A DNA stretch of 64,000 bases from Algoriphagus sp. NG3 (GCF_034119865.1 NZ_CP139421.1:2666001-2730000), one strand, 5' to 3'; shown: positions 39,980 to 49,415, counted from the first letter of the stretch. Notes: a model not told the origin generated them from the letters alone. Numbers and translations are program-made.

Positions 39980-41149
39980 CTATAAAACAGTATCAGATCT
40001 TTTCAATACCCTGAAAGCAAAAGAAATAATCACTGCGGAAACGATCAATACGATAAATCCTTGATTTACTGTAAAGTTTTTCTGCACCAATCCCATAATC
40101 AAGGGGACAATGGCCCCGCCTATGATTGCCATGGTCATCAGTCCGGAAATCTCATTGCTTCTGGTAGGTCTTTTGTTGATGGTCAATGCAAAAATCAACG
40201 GAAACAGATTGGCAGATGCCAACCCAACCAAAACAATTGAAATAAGTGTGGCAGTTAGGTTCGAAGAGAAAATCAATCCCAGGAAAAACAACACGGTGAG
40301 GAAGCTGGACCATTTCAGGAATTTCAGATGGCTCACTTTACTGAGTATAATCGCACCAGCAAACCGACTCACCATCAAGGAGAAAAAGTACAGACTAATC
40401 CCCAGAGAGGAATCTTCCAGACTCAAACCAAAGTTGGAAACAAGCAATCCCTGAATATTGGTATTCATTCCTACATCAATTCCTACAATCAGAAAAATCG
40501 AAAGCACCATAAAGGCAATCATAGGATCTCCAAGTAAAGCAAAACATTTTCTGAAACTTGTGGCATCTGCCTTAAATTTCTCATGCACTACCATTTTGCT
40601 GAGCCATATGGCAGTCAAAATAGAGATCAGGCCATAAGCTAAAAACACATTCTTCCAATCCCCGGTAAAAGTCACCATAAATGCAACAATGAGCGGCCCA
40701 AGTAAGGAGCTGATCGCCTTCACAAACTGCGAGATACTCAATAGACTTGGGTATTTCCCCTCTGAGACCACTTCCCTCAGCAGGGGATTGGAGGATACCT
40801 GGATGAAGGTGTTACCTATTCCCAACAACACAAAAGAGAACAGGAATACCGGGTAAGTATAGCTGACAAAAGGGGTGAACATGCCCAGAGCTGTTGCCGC
40901 GATTCCGATCAGCAGGACATTCTTTTTACCAATTTTGTTCTGTAGCAGGCTTACGGGTATGGATAGTATAAAAAACCATACAAACACCATCGAAGGAATC
41001 AGCTGGGCCAGAGTGGGAGTCAGATTGAAATCCTTCTGGGCAAATCCCGTGGAAACTCCCACGATATCCACAAAGCCCATCACGATATAACTCAGGAGAA
41101 TAGGCGCTATAGTTTTATAGTTTATTGCCACTGTTTTGGTCTGCTCCAT
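39980..41149 (-). CDS. MFS sugar transporter, FucP/GlcP-like
   Basis: 389 residues with about twelve membrane spans. The N-terminal half (SYIVMGFVDIVGVSTGFAQKDFNLTPTLAQLIPSMVFVWFFILSIPVSLL, GIGNTFIQVSSNPLLREV) fits the FHS family of sugar:proton symporters. The ATG at 41149 shares its A with the upstream ROK stop (TGATG), so translation is coupled; a GTG one codon earlier is less likely. It probably takes up mannose or a small mannoside released by the GH92 and neighbouring enzyme. Confidence 0.9.
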   Translation of the reverse strand: MEQTKTVAINYKTIAPILLSYIVMGFVDIVGVSTGFAQKDFNLTPTLAQLIPSMVFVWFFILSIPVSLLQNKIGKKNVLLIGIAATALGMFTPFVSYTYPVFLFSFVLLGIGNTFIQVSSNPLLREVVSEGKYPSLLSISQFVKAISSLLGPLIVAFMVTFTGDWKNVFLAYGLISILTAIWLSKMVVHEKFKADATSFRKCFALLGDPMIAFMVLSIFLIVGIDVGMNTNIQGLLVSNFGLSLEDSSLGISLYFFSLMVSRFAGAIILSKVSHLKFLKWSSFLTVLFFLGLIFSSNLTATLISIVLVGLASANLFPLIFALTINKRPTRSNEISGLMTMAIIGGAIVPLIMGLVQKNFTVNQGFIVLIVSAVIISFAFRVLKRSDTVL

Positions 41150-42057
41150 CACATTTCTTTAATTAGATCTGACAATTCCCTATAATAATCGTCATCCACC
41201 AATAATGCACCTCCGATCAGTGCGGCATGATCCATCAATCCGGACAGGTGAACCTCTGTTATCGGCAGTTCATCTACTAGCTGATCTTTGAAGTATTCAA
41301 AGGCATTGGAAATATTCCCGCCCAAGACCAACACCTCTGCATCAAATTTTTCTATAAATGGGCCCAAAAATCTCCCCAGCTCCTGACCAAACAACTGAAA
41401 GGTTTCCCTGGCTTTGGATTCATTCTTAGCCATTTGGTAGATTTCTAAAGCATTAGTTGCCCGCTGCCCGCTGACGATATGATAAAGATGCAGCAATCCC
41501 CGGGTCGAAAACAACTCATCAGCCATCACCCCATCCACTAATTGATTGTACAAAAAGCCGCCTTCCGGAACCTGGGAATCTGAAAACACCGGCTTTCGGT
41601 TTAGTATAAATGAAGCGCCCAAGCCAGTTCCAAGCGTGATTGCAACGCATCGGTCAAAAGACTTGGCTTTGCCAATGGTAGAGACAGCAATGGCAAAAGC
41701 GGATGCATCGTTGATAAATCTTACCTGAGAAACCGGCATTCCTAATCGGGCAGCGAGTTCAATTTTTATATTCATGTCGTAGAGACATTCATACTTATTG
41801 ACTCCTGTAATCTTGCTAATCCCATCATAGTAGTCAAAAGGCCCGGGAATGGCAATTCCCACCCCGGCTACCTTGTTCTGGGCGCATGAGATGGTAGTGC
41901 CGATTGCCGCGCCCCAGGTATCCAGTATCCTGCCAGCCTCCCAATTGGGATCCACATGGTAGGTACTTCTGGAATCTAAAATCAGCTGCTGTCCGATGCT
42001 GTCATACAGACATGCCGCAATATGACTCCCACCTATATCCACACCTACCTGTATCAT
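41149..42057 (-). CDS. ROK-family sugar kinase
   Basis: 302 residues from the ATG at 42057, preferred because it starts the ROK fold directly (MIQVGVDIGGSHIAACLYD) after a GAGGA ribosome site and removes an overlap with the upstream gene. The phosphate-binding motif VAITLGTGLGASFIL and the catalytic region RFINDASAFAI are present. The Cys-rich zinc motif found in many ROK kinases is absent. There is no HTH, so it should be an enzyme, not a repressor. With a mannose-6-phosphate isomerase in the same operon, mannokinase activity (mannose to mannose-6-phosphate) is the best guess. Confidence 0.88.
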   Translation of the reverse strand: MIQVGVDIGGSHIAACLYDSIGQQLILDSRSTYHVDPNWEAGRILDTWGAAIGTTISCAQNKVAGVGIAIPGPFDYYDGISKITGVNKYECLYDMNIKIELAARLGMPVSQVRFINDASAFAIAVSTIGKAKSFDRCVAITLGTGLGASFILNRKPVFSDSQVPEGGFLYNQLVDGVMADELFSTRGLLHLYHIVSGQRATNALEIYQMAKNESKARETFQLFGQELGRFLGPFIEKFDAEVLVLGGNISNAFEYFKDQLVDELPITEVHLSGLMDHAALIGGALLVDDDYYRELSDLIKEM

Positions 42058-42103
42058 AGCAAATCCTCTTTTAGGTGAATCAGATCTTTTTCCATTTCTG
42101 CTA

Positions 42104-43399
42104 TCATTTTGTCTCTGTAGTCTGTTCCAAAGCTTCGATAGCATCCATCAATACTCCGGCGCTTCCTTTGAACGTACCCGATCCTCTGGGTTCATTGTTT
42201 ATAGAATACCATTCATAGAATCCCTTATTCTTAACCACTCGTTCAGTCATGGGCTGGATCTGCTCATAGGCTTCTTTTACAAAACCATTTTTCACCAACT
42301 CCAACACCATTCTCCCTCCAAACCATGTCCAGTCTCCGCCATTCTGGTAGCTATAAACCGGGTTCATGATCTTATTGGCAAAAAACCCTTCAGGGTATGG
42401 AGGATAAATAGTCAGACCTATAGAAGGTGCCCCGGCTTGCTTCACTCGGGAAACCATTTCATCCAGCGATGCTTTGATTTCCTTCTTTGACAAAAGCCCT
42501 GCTTCGATGGCTATGGCTGTCCCTCCGAAATAGTAAATTTCGTTTTCGTCAAAATCTTCCGGAAAAGGTGAGCCTTCCAGATAGATATGCGGGATGAACT
42601 TATGTTCCTTTTTGTCCCAAAGGTGCTTTCTGGTGTTTTCGGCTATATTTTGTCGGACAGTCCCCCACTTAGTCTTGGTTTCAGGGATGATTTCCATCAG
42701 GTTGTCCAAGGCAATGACCATCATGGCATTGTCATATATATCAATTGCCCGGTGGGTATTTTCATCCAGATCCACGCCCCAACCATGCTCTGGCTGTACA
42801 TCTCCCCAATCGGCCGTAGTAGCACCCCAGAGCAACCCATATTCTTCACTGAATCTTTCATTCATCAGGAAATCCATTGCCCACTCCATGCGCTCAGGGA
42901 CAGTCTTGTCACCAATTACTTCTGCTAGAATCGAACGGTCACCGGTTACTTTGATGTATTTATAAACCGTCTGTATCAACGAAGTTTCCTGATCAGTCTC
43001 CACGGTATTCTTATGCCCGGCATATCGAGGCTCAAGTTCCGTATAGCTGAAGTCCGTCTCTCCTTCCCCTATACTTTCCGCAGGTGTAAATCCATCGATG
43101 ATATTGCCGTCTTCTCCCTGCATTCTGAAAAAGACCAGCAGATTTTCCTTCAATTCTTCCTTGGGATAAACTTTTGCCGCAAGATTTATAAAGGTATTAT
43201 AATCCCGGATCCACACTTCACGGTATCCGTCTCCCGCATTGAAACCTTCCGCGATTATCTCAAGAGCCTTTTCTTTGACATACTTAAAATTTTCATCAGT
43301 TTTAATCTGTTGTCCAAGTTCCTCATTCACCTTTATTTTATCCTGCGCATTTGCATTAAAAATCAGTGCAAATGCGGCTATTACCAGGTACTTTTTCAT
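42104..43399 (-). CDS. Secreted six-hairpin-fold glycoside hydrolase
   Basis: 431 residues; signal peptide ends ALIFNANAQ. Motifs of an (alpha/alpha)6 glycosidase related to the GH63/GH37/debranching group include GDGYREVWIRDYNTFINLA with a likely acidic active-site residue, NTVETDQETSLIQTVYKYIKVTG, GLLWGATTADWGDVQPEHGW, DIYDNAMMVIALDNL and YSYQNGGDWTWFGGRMVLELVKNG. The exact family was not settled. The context (GH92, ROK, isomerase) suggests an alpha-mannoside or mannose-containing oligosaccharide as substrate. It lies 46 bp upstream of the ROK gene. Confidence 0.82.
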   Translation of the reverse strand: MKKYLVIAAFALIFNANAQDKIKVNEELGQQIKTDENFKYVKEKALEIIAEGFNAGDGYREVWIRDYNTFINLAAKVYPKEELKENLLVFFRMQGEDGNIIDGFTPAESIGEGETDFSYTELEPRYAGHKNTVETDQETSLIQTVYKYIKVTGDRSILAEVIGDKTVPERMEWAMDFLMNERFSEEYGLLWGATTADWGDVQPEHGWGVDLDENTHRAIDIYDNAMMVIALDNLMEIIPETKTKWGTVRQNIAENTRKHLWDKKEHKFIPHIYLEGSPFPEDFDENEIYYFGGTAIAIEAGLLSKKEIKASLDEMVSRVKQAGAPSIGLTIYPPYPEGFFANKIMNPVYSYQNGGDWTWFGGRMVLELVKNGFVKEAYEQIQPMTERVVKNKGFYEWYSINNEPRGSGTFKGSAGVLMDAIEALEQTTETK

Positions 43400-43446
43400 C
43401 TTATTTTTTTGGGTTATTGTTACTTTCTAGCTTTTTGAATCTGACA

Positions 43447-46400
43447 TTAATAAGGCAATTTTCCAGTTCCCCATTTCTCATTTGGCTCCGGGCCCATTTC
43501 CAAAACCAATTCCCCTCCCTTCAGGAGTTCCTTGGCCTCAAACCAGAATTGATTAAGCGGTTTTCCATTGAGCGTTGCCGATTGTACATACATATTTTTC
43601 CTACTGGCATTGTTGGCGGTAATGATGAATTTTTCTCCCCTGCCATATTGATTGTCAAGCTTTATCTCCACCTGCTCAAACAGCGGGCTGGCGATTTCAT
43701 AAATGGGCTCCGCTCTGGTTCCCCCATCTACCTGAAACAAACCCAGGGATGCCATCACAAACCAGGCACTCATCTGTCCCTGATCTTCATCTCCCAAATA
43801 TGCATTGGTCACTTCATAGCCATAATACCTATCTGCAATGGCACGGCTCCACTTCTGGGTAAGCCATGGTTTTCCTGCATAATTGAACAGGAAGGCAAAA
43901 TGCATGGACTGCTGATTTCCCTGAACAACAGGATAGTCCCAGTATTGGTCATTAGGCCCATTGAATCTCCAGCGGTCACTTTCCTCAAATCCCCATTCCA
44001 GCCGTTCCAAAAACTTCTCCTTACCTATCTCCTTCATCAAACCGGGCACATCCTGAGGCACAAAAAAGGTAAGTTGCCATGCATTTCCTTCTACGTAATG
44101 GTGGTTAGCTCCGGAAGTAAAGGGATCAAAATCTTCCAGCCAATTCCCTTCCGAATCCTTCATTCTGGCATAGCCAGTCACAGGATCTATCACATTTTTC
44201 CACCAGTTGCCACGGTCATTGAATTGCTTGTACTCAGCCGATTTACCCAATGATTTTGCAAACTGCCCCACTGTCCAATCATCGAAACTGTATTCCAGGG
44301 AATTGGAAAAACGTCCCTGATCATAAGGCACATACTTATGCTCCAAATAGGGAATCAGGTCTCTGTTTCCGGCCAATCCCCCTCCCACTTCGGTGGCTTC
44401 GGTGGTCTGCATTTTTACCACGGCTTCGAATGCTTTTTCTACATCGTAGTCTCTAATTCCCATCTGGTAGGCTCCCACGATCAGAGGGATTTCATGCTCG
44501 GCCACCATCACCGGAATATACTCCATGCCTGCAGGGCCTTTGGCTAGCCACCCGGAATTGTCATACATGGCAAGCTGGGATCTCACCCACTTATTGGACC
44601 ATTCGGGTGTGACCAGATTCCAAAACTGGTTCAGGTTCCAAAAGGTATTCCAGAAGGCATCACAGCCCAAAGCCAAATCGTTGGGATCTTCAAACTGCTG
44701 GATGTTTTCATCCGCATCCCTCCATTTTCCGTCCACATCCGAAAATGTATTTCTGCTGGCCAGTGCCCTATACATATTCGTGTAAAAGCGCTCCTTTTCC
44801 CTAGCATCATTACTGGCAACGTTCACCCTGCCCAGCAGCTCATTCCAAACACTCTGTTGGTTAGCAACTACTGCATCAAAGTCCCAGCCGAAAGGCTTGG
44901 TTATTTCTTCAGAAAGATTCTTAGCGGCATTCTCTATGCTCACATAAGAAATCCCGGTACGCATCTGTACGGTTTTGTTTTGGAGGATATCAAACTCCAC
45001 AAATGCCCCAGCACTCTTTGGGTAAGCAGCAGATAAATTTTCACCCTTAACTATCTGTTCATCTATCCAATGGCCAAACTCAGCAATAGGCTGATCAAAC
45101 TCAATCACAAAATGAACAATGTAATCCTGCCCAACTCCTTTGGACCAGGCGTTGGGAGTCAATTGGTGGCTTTTCCCTTCGATTCTGGTAGGTGATACCC
45201 GGGTGATCTCACAGGATTCTATCTGATAATCATATTCTGTGGGAATCGACAGGTCGATCATAATCCTCCCTCTTTCTCCCTTTCCGAACTCGTACTTCTG
45301 AAAACTTGCCCTGTCTGTGGCAGTCAGAGAAGCCCAGATGTCCGTATCGGTCAGATGTACTTTGTACAATCCAATCCCTCCATATTCCGAACTTTTGTCT
45401 ATCGCAGAACGGTAGCCGGAAGTCACATCACTTTGATCTCCTACGGTAGTTTGGATCACATCTCCCGAGGTCGGGAATGTCCCCAATCCTGTCATGGTCC
45501 ATTCATGAATATGACTGAAAGTGCCTATGGATTCAAAATTGGGATCGTAGCCCGCCTGCCATCCGGAATTCTGGTTGTCAGGGCTCAGCTTTACCATCCC
45601 AAAAGGCATCCATGGCCCGGGAGCGATCATCCAGCGGGAATGTGCCGTGCCCAAAAGCGTATTGACATAGCCACTCAGCCCTTGAATGGGCTGGGGAGTT
45701 CTGGTGATTTCTCCCTGATTGACGGGTTGTCCATCCAATAAAATTTCATAGGAGCTTCTCGTGGATTGGGTCACCCCAGGCATTCCTGCTTCCAATAAGT
45801 ATTTTCCTTGTTCCAGTTTTTGGGTTAGAATTTCCTTTCCGTCAAGCCTAACCGTTAATTCAGGTTCTTCATCCAAATGGAATATTTCTACCAACAAAGG
45901 CTGAACGGAAGCTCCTGAACCTTTTAACTGATAATCAGCGGGAATTACTTCCCCTACTACCGCATCCTGTGGTTTGATCAGCTCGGGAGAAAGAGAGCTT
46001 GCCAGGGAGATCTGGTCAAAAGCTATCCAACCTCCATCCAGGACAGAAATCGAGATATGGTTCAGCCCGTTCTGAAGAATTCCTTCTTCTAGGGGAATCT
46101 CGATGGGTTGTGCGGATCCGGAAGTCCCCATCCCCTTCTCCAAAGCCAATCCTGCTCCCTTTTTCAGCTTAAACTGAAAATCTTTTCCATTAACCAAGAC
46201 TTTCAAATGGGGTGCATGCAAAGAATCTGTATCAGCAAGGTCTATCTTCAGCTTGCCTGCTACTCCTGTAGCTTCATCCAAAACAAACCCTAAATTCAGA
46301 AAATGCGAACGTATGCCCGCTGTTGGCCCAGTGCCTCCCCAGCCGTTTTTTGGACCAGGAAGAACGTAAGGAAAATCTGTTTTGACATCGTCTCTGCCGA

Positions 46401-46638
46401 CCCAGAAAATCCTGTCCTCAAATCCAAAATCATTGGCAATGTACTCTAAATACCTATCAGGATAAAGAGAGAAGCCTTCACCAGAATTGGTTTTCGCTCC
46501 AAGCCGAAACAGCTCATTGTCCTGTCCCAACACAGTAGAGTATGATGCACTAATCAATAGCAGAAAAAGCAGAAGGCTTTTGCTGTAAAGTCTTTTCAAT
46601 ATTTTGTTAGGTCTATTTCTTATAGTACTTACTTTCAT
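43447..46638 (-). CDS. GH92 exo-acting alpha-mannosidase
   Basis: 1063 residues from the ATG at 46638; the longer frame from 46671 would overlap the upstream gene, while this start has a signal peptide (SLLLFLLLISASYSTVLGQ). Residues ~35-210 look like a beta-sandwich module with FEDRIFWVGRDD and NGLNHISISVLDGGWIAFDQISL, similar to the carbohydrate-binding-like domain of rhamnogalacturonan lyases. GH92 motifs follow: YVNTLLGTAHSRWMIAPGPWMPFGMVKLSP, SHIHEWTMTGLGTFPTSGDV, NHHYVEGNAWQLTFFVPQDV with the catalytic Glu, and NAYLGDEDQGQMSAWFVMASLGLF with the catalytic Asp pair. GH92 enzymes are Ca-dependent alpha-1,2/1,3-mannosidases acting on mannan side chains and high-mannose N-glycans. Confidence 0.95.
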   Translation of the reverse strand: MKVSTIRNRPNKILKRLYSKSLLLFLLLISASYSTVLGQDNELFRLGAKTNSGEGFSLYPDRYLEYIANDFGFEDRIFWVGRDDVKTDFPYVLPGPKNGWGGTGPTAGIRSHFLNLGFVLDEATGVAGKLKIDLADTDSLHAPHLKVLVNGKDFQFKLKKGAGLALEKGMGTSGSAQPIEIPLEEGILQNGLNHISISVLDGGWIAFDQISLASSLSPELIKPQDAVVGEVIPADYQLKGSGASVQPLLVEIFHLDEEPELTVRLDGKEILTQKLEQGKYLLEAGMPGVTQSTRSSYEILLDGQPVNQGEITRTPQPIQGLSGYVNTLLGTAHSRWMIAPGPWMPFGMVKLSPDNQNSGWQAGYDPNFESIGTFSHIHEWTMTGLGTFPTSGDVIQTTVGDQSDVTSGYRSAIDKSSEYGGIGLYKVHLTDTDIWASLTATDRASFQKYEFGKGERGRIMIDLSIPTEYDYQIESCEITRVSPTRIEGKSHQLTPNAWSKGVGQDYIVHFVIEFDQPIAEFGHWIDEQIVKGENLSAAYPKSAGAFVEFDILQNKTVQMRTGISYVSIENAAKNLSEEITKPFGWDFDAVVANQQSVWNELLGRVNVASNDAREKERFYTNMYRALASRNTFSDVDGKWRDADENIQQFEDPNDLALGCDAFWNTFWNLNQFWNLVTPEWSNKWVRSQLAMYDNSGWLAKGPAGMEYIPVMVAEHEIPLIVGAYQMGIRDYDVEKAFEAVVKMQTTEATEVGGGLAGNRDLIPYLEHKYVPYDQGRFSNSLEYSFDDWTVGQFAKSLGKSAEYKQFNDRGNWWKNVIDPVTGYARMKDSEGNWLEDFDPFTSGANHHYVEGNAWQLTFFVPQDVPGLMKEIGKEKFLERLEWGFEESDRWRFNGPNDQYWDYPVVQGNQQSMHFAFLFNYAGKPWLTQKWSRAIADRYYGYEVTNAYLGDEDQGQMSAWFVMASLGLFQVDGGTRAEPIYEIASPLFEQVEIKLDNQYGRGEKFIITANNASRKNMYVQSATLNGKPLNQFWFEAKELLKGGELVLEMGPEPNEKWGTGKLPY

Positions 46639-46648
46639 GGGTTTGATG

Positions 46649-48415
46649 TTAGCAGGCTGAATCTTTAACATAAGAAATCACAACTTTTGCCCGTTCGGAT
46701 CCGAGATTTTTCAGCGTATAACTTCCTGTAGCTGCGGGAATGGCGAAAGTCTCCGCAAAATGAAATTTAAGATCCTGGGCAGAAGAAGTATGCAGTTCCA
46801 GACTTTCTCCTTCCACCAGCATCAATAAGTGACATTGACCAGCTGTAAGAATGCTGATTTCAGAATCAAACTCATATCGAATCACTTCATAAAAATGATC
46901 AGGGTGTGTAGGAAGGAGGATTTTCTCCCAATCATCGCCAGCCTCAATCACCTCTGGCTTGGAGATCAAGGTATCTTGAACTACCTGTCCTTTTCTGGAA
47001 AAATCAAGGTTCTCGAAGGCACGGTCCACATTCAGCGGTCGGGGTTCCCCGTTCAGATCCAATCGCTGCCAATCATAGATTTTAAAAGTGTAGATATAGG
47101 GTGTAGCACTTATTTCCAGCACCAAATTGTCGGTTCCTGAGCAATGAATGGTGCCATTAGGAATCAGGTATAATCCATGCTTTTCTGAAGGAAGCTTTTG
47201 GACAAATTTTTCCACATCGATTGTTGATTTGGCAGCAATCGATTTTTCCAATTCATTTCTAAACTCTTCCGGATCGATATCTTCATGAAATCCCAGATAA
47301 ACATGCGACTCGGGAGTAGTGTCCATAATGTAGTACGTTTCGTCCTGTGTGAAATCCTCTCCAAAATGCTGCTTAGCATATGCTGTAGTCGGGTGACATT
47401 GTACGGATAGATTACCCCCATCAAAGGTGTCCAGGAAATCAAATCTGATTGGAAAATCATCCCCAAACCGATTAAAGGCTTTCCCCAAAATTTTCTCTCC
47501 TGCTCTATACATCAGCCAGTCAAATGAAACCTCAAGTAGCATTTCCGAGGAAGAAAAAACCAGTCCGTTTTCCGGAACTATCATTTCAAAAGACCAAGCG
47601 TAGTTAGGTTCGTTTTGCGGCAGATCCGGGATATTTTTAGACAGCCACTGCCCTCCCCACACACCGGACTCAAACCAGGGTCTCACCCGAAAATACGACT
47701 TAGACATGGCATCCAAACCAGCTCTGAATACCTCTCCACTCATCCAGGTAGGGTTAGCTGATCTTTGCTGGTCAACAATGAAATCTACCTGCGGCAACAG
47801 CCTTTTCTTCTCCTTGTTGCAGATCACCCAATCCACAAAGAAAAAATGCTTGTAAGCCTGCTTCGGCTCTTTTGCTTCAACTATCGCCAAATTTGTGATT
47901 GATCCGGCCCGCATCCTGTATTGTAGCTCATTTTTGGGCAGATCAAAATAGACCAATCTTCCATCAATTCCGCACAAGGACGCTCCGCAACCATAAATGA
48001 TAGTGGTTACTTGACTTTGCGAATCGAATTCAGACAGGAAATCTGATCGAAAATAATCCTTTAAATCCAGATCCGTCTTCTTACCAAACACCGGATCGTC
48101 ACCTCTCAAGAAAGGAGCAGTAAGTTTCTCTATCTCATCAACCGGTTTATAATAATCAGCACAGTTGATCAATTTATACGCTGTCCCTCTTTGGGAGAAA
48201 TAGTCAGAGATTGCTGCCGATATTTCGTTCCAGTCAACACCAACATAGCCATCCAAAATGATTATCCTGCTTGTATAAATCATGTCAAAAAGAGCATCAT
48301 AGCCGGTTTGGATTTTTGTAGGCTCTAGCTCAAAAGCCGGAAATATATCGTAAGTGTCTGTATTGTTTTTATGTTTTTGTAATGGAACCTGAGGTTGATT
48401 GCTTAATCTATTCAT
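46649..48415 (-). CDS. manA: Class I mannose-6-phosphate isomerase with extra N-terminal domain
   Basis: 588 residues, much longer than a usual class I enzyme. The C-terminal part from ~240 is the isomerase (RPWFESGVWGGQWL). Zinc ligands are visible: Q339 and H341 (QCHP), E359 (DETYYIMD) and H424 (IPNGTIHCSG). The first ~230 residues form a separate domain, of which IIILDGYVGVDWNEISAAISDYFSQRG resembles the start of a P-loop kinase fold but lacks a clear GKS/T; its role is unknown. The enzyme converts mannose-6-phosphate to fructose-6-phosphate, completing mannose catabolism from GH92 and the ROK kinase. It starts the operon reading down to the MFS gene. Confidence 0.9.
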   Translation of the reverse strand: MNRLSNQPQVPLQKHKNNTDTYDIFPAFELEPTKIQTGYDALFDMIYTSRIIILDGYVGVDWNEISAAISDYFSQRGTAYKLINCADYYKPVDEIEKLTAPFLRGDDPVFGKKTDLDLKDYFRSDFLSEFDSQSQVTTIIYGCGASLCGIDGRLVYFDLPKNELQYRMRAGSITNLAIVEAKEPKQAYKHFFFVDWVICNKEKKRLLPQVDFIVDQQRSANPTWMSGEVFRAGLDAMSKSYFRVRPWFESGVWGGQWLSKNIPDLPQNEPNYAWSFEMIVPENGLVFSSSEMLLEVSFDWLMYRAGEKILGKAFNRFGDDFPIRFDFLDTFDGGNLSVQCHPTTAYAKQHFGEDFTQDETYYIMDTTPESHVYLGFHEDIDPEEFRNELEKSIAAKSTIDVEKFVQKLPSEKHGLYLIPNGTIHCSGTDNLVLEISATPYIYTFKIYDWQRLDLNGEPRPLNVDRAFENLDFSRKGQVVQDTLISKPEVIEAGDDWEKILLPTHPDHFYEVIRYEFDSEISILTAGQCHLLMLVEGESLELHTSSAQDLKFHFAETFAIPAATGSYTLKNLGSERAKVVISYVKDSAC

Positions 48416-48487
48416 GATTTAATTTTAATAAGGGTGCAAAGCAGTGGCTTGCACATCTTTATTTTTAAGAAACTGCTGGATAATTAA

Positions 48488-48508
48488 GGACGGGCACAGC
48501 GCCCGTCC
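48488..48508 (-). terminator. Hairpin after the SusD relic
   Basis: GGACGGGC (48488-48495) and GCCCGTCC (48501-48508) form a perfect 8-bp stem with a 5-base loop, about 22 bp past the relic's stop at 48531. It was probably the terminator of the lost susCD operon. Only a weak TTAATTA tail follows on the minus strand. Confidence 0.6.
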
Positions 48509-48530
48509 TTAGAAAATGATAAATGTTTGA

Positions 48531-48687
48531 TTAATTAGCGTATCCTGGATTTGAGTTAAAGATGGATTTTTTGAAGCTCTCGCTCAGGAAGCGGGAACGG
48601 GATGTTTTGCTGCTTGATAGCTCCATTGAATAAATTGGAAGTGCCGACCGCCTCTACAAGATCAATAGCCTTGGGACCGCCATATGT
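48531..48687 (-). pseudogene. C-terminal relic of a SusD/RagB gene with two frameshifts
   Basis: The minus strand reads YGGPKAIDLVEAVGTSNLF, then NIPFPLPERELQ. Restoring one A in the A6 run gives KNPSLTQ, and restoring one A in the following A3 run gives NPGYAN with the stop at 48531. That end is diagnostic of SusD proteins. An in-frame TGA precedes the fragment (48688-48690), and no more of the gene was found upstream. The mannose operon downstream once had its own SusC/SusD pair. Confidence 0.85.
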
Positions 48688-48966
48688 TCAAACATTTAAA
48701 CTTAATTCTTTTACCCATTATTCACAAAGAATAATCTAAAATAAAATTTCCAAACTGCTAGAAATGTTCGGGACACCTATAGAAGCCTTTTTGTAGTAAT
48801 TGAAAAAATACACATTGGCACTAGACTTCCTGTGAAGCGATAAATATGGAATCCTTTACCTTAAGAACACCAAGTGAATCCAAGGACTGCCCGAATACTA
48901 TTACCACTATAACTCAAGGCTAATTGAAATTACTAACCTATTTAAATTTAAAAGATTCTATAGATT
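48688..48966. other. Intergenic region upstream of the SusD relic
   Basis: About 280 bp of A+T-rich sequence with no recognisable gene or further SusD homology. The break point of the deletion that removed susC and most of susD presumably lies near 48690. Confidence 0.45.
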
Positions 48967-49182
48967 TTAGAGCCCTGGTTTCGTCATCTTATAAATTGAC
49001 AGCACGACATTGGATAACGCCACAATCAAAAAGAATACAGGAATATAGGGTGGCTTAATTTTAAGTGGCAAAACATCTGCCATCACATTTGGATTGAGGT
49101 GGACATACACACCTGTCAGCATGATTATGGTAATTGTAAAAAATGAAATAGTTGATAAGAAAGCATGTATTCTTTTGCCCAT
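48967..49182 (-). CDS. Small two-span membrane protein
   Basis: 71 residues from the ATG at 49182 (a TTG at 49200 gives six more). Two membrane segments are clear: AFLSTISFFTITIIMLTGVYV and IPVFFLIVALSNVVLSIY. The loop between them is about 20 residues. No family was recognised. It is a single gene, divergent from the next. Confidence 0.55.
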   Translation of the reverse strand: MGKRIHAFLSTISFFTITIIMLTGVYVHLNPNVMADVLPLKIKPPYIPVFFLIVALSNVVLSIYKMTKPGL

Positions 49183-49393
49183 CCACTTTTCATGAATCAA
49201 AAAGATAAACCTCTATACCTAAACGGTGTCTTTATAGGTAATTTTTCGATTACACTTTTACCGTTCAAGTGAAAGTGCTTTCTGTCAATTATCATAGTAT
49301 AAAGACACGGGTGAGTCAGTTGACAAATGCTAACAGCCCCTTGTAATTAGCTGTCAGCCTGTCTGAAAGGCCAAACTTAAGTGATTTGGACTG

Positions 49394-49415
49394 CATTACG
49401 CAAGTTTGCGTAATG
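49394..49415. promoter_or_regulatory. 22-bp near-perfect palindrome, operator-like
   Basis: CATTACGCAA and TTGCGTAATG flank a 2-base centre (GT). The spacer is too short for an RNA hairpin loop, so a site for a dimeric DNA-binding protein is more likely. It lies between the divergent genes at 48967-49182 and 49648-49995, about 210 and 230 bp from their starts. The rest of the gap 49201-49647 shows nothing firm. Confidence 0.6.

Noticed and set aside
43366..44253. 295-codon plus-strand reading frame
   Set aside because: Antisense to the GH92 gene, which has full family motifs; the product has no recognisable features.
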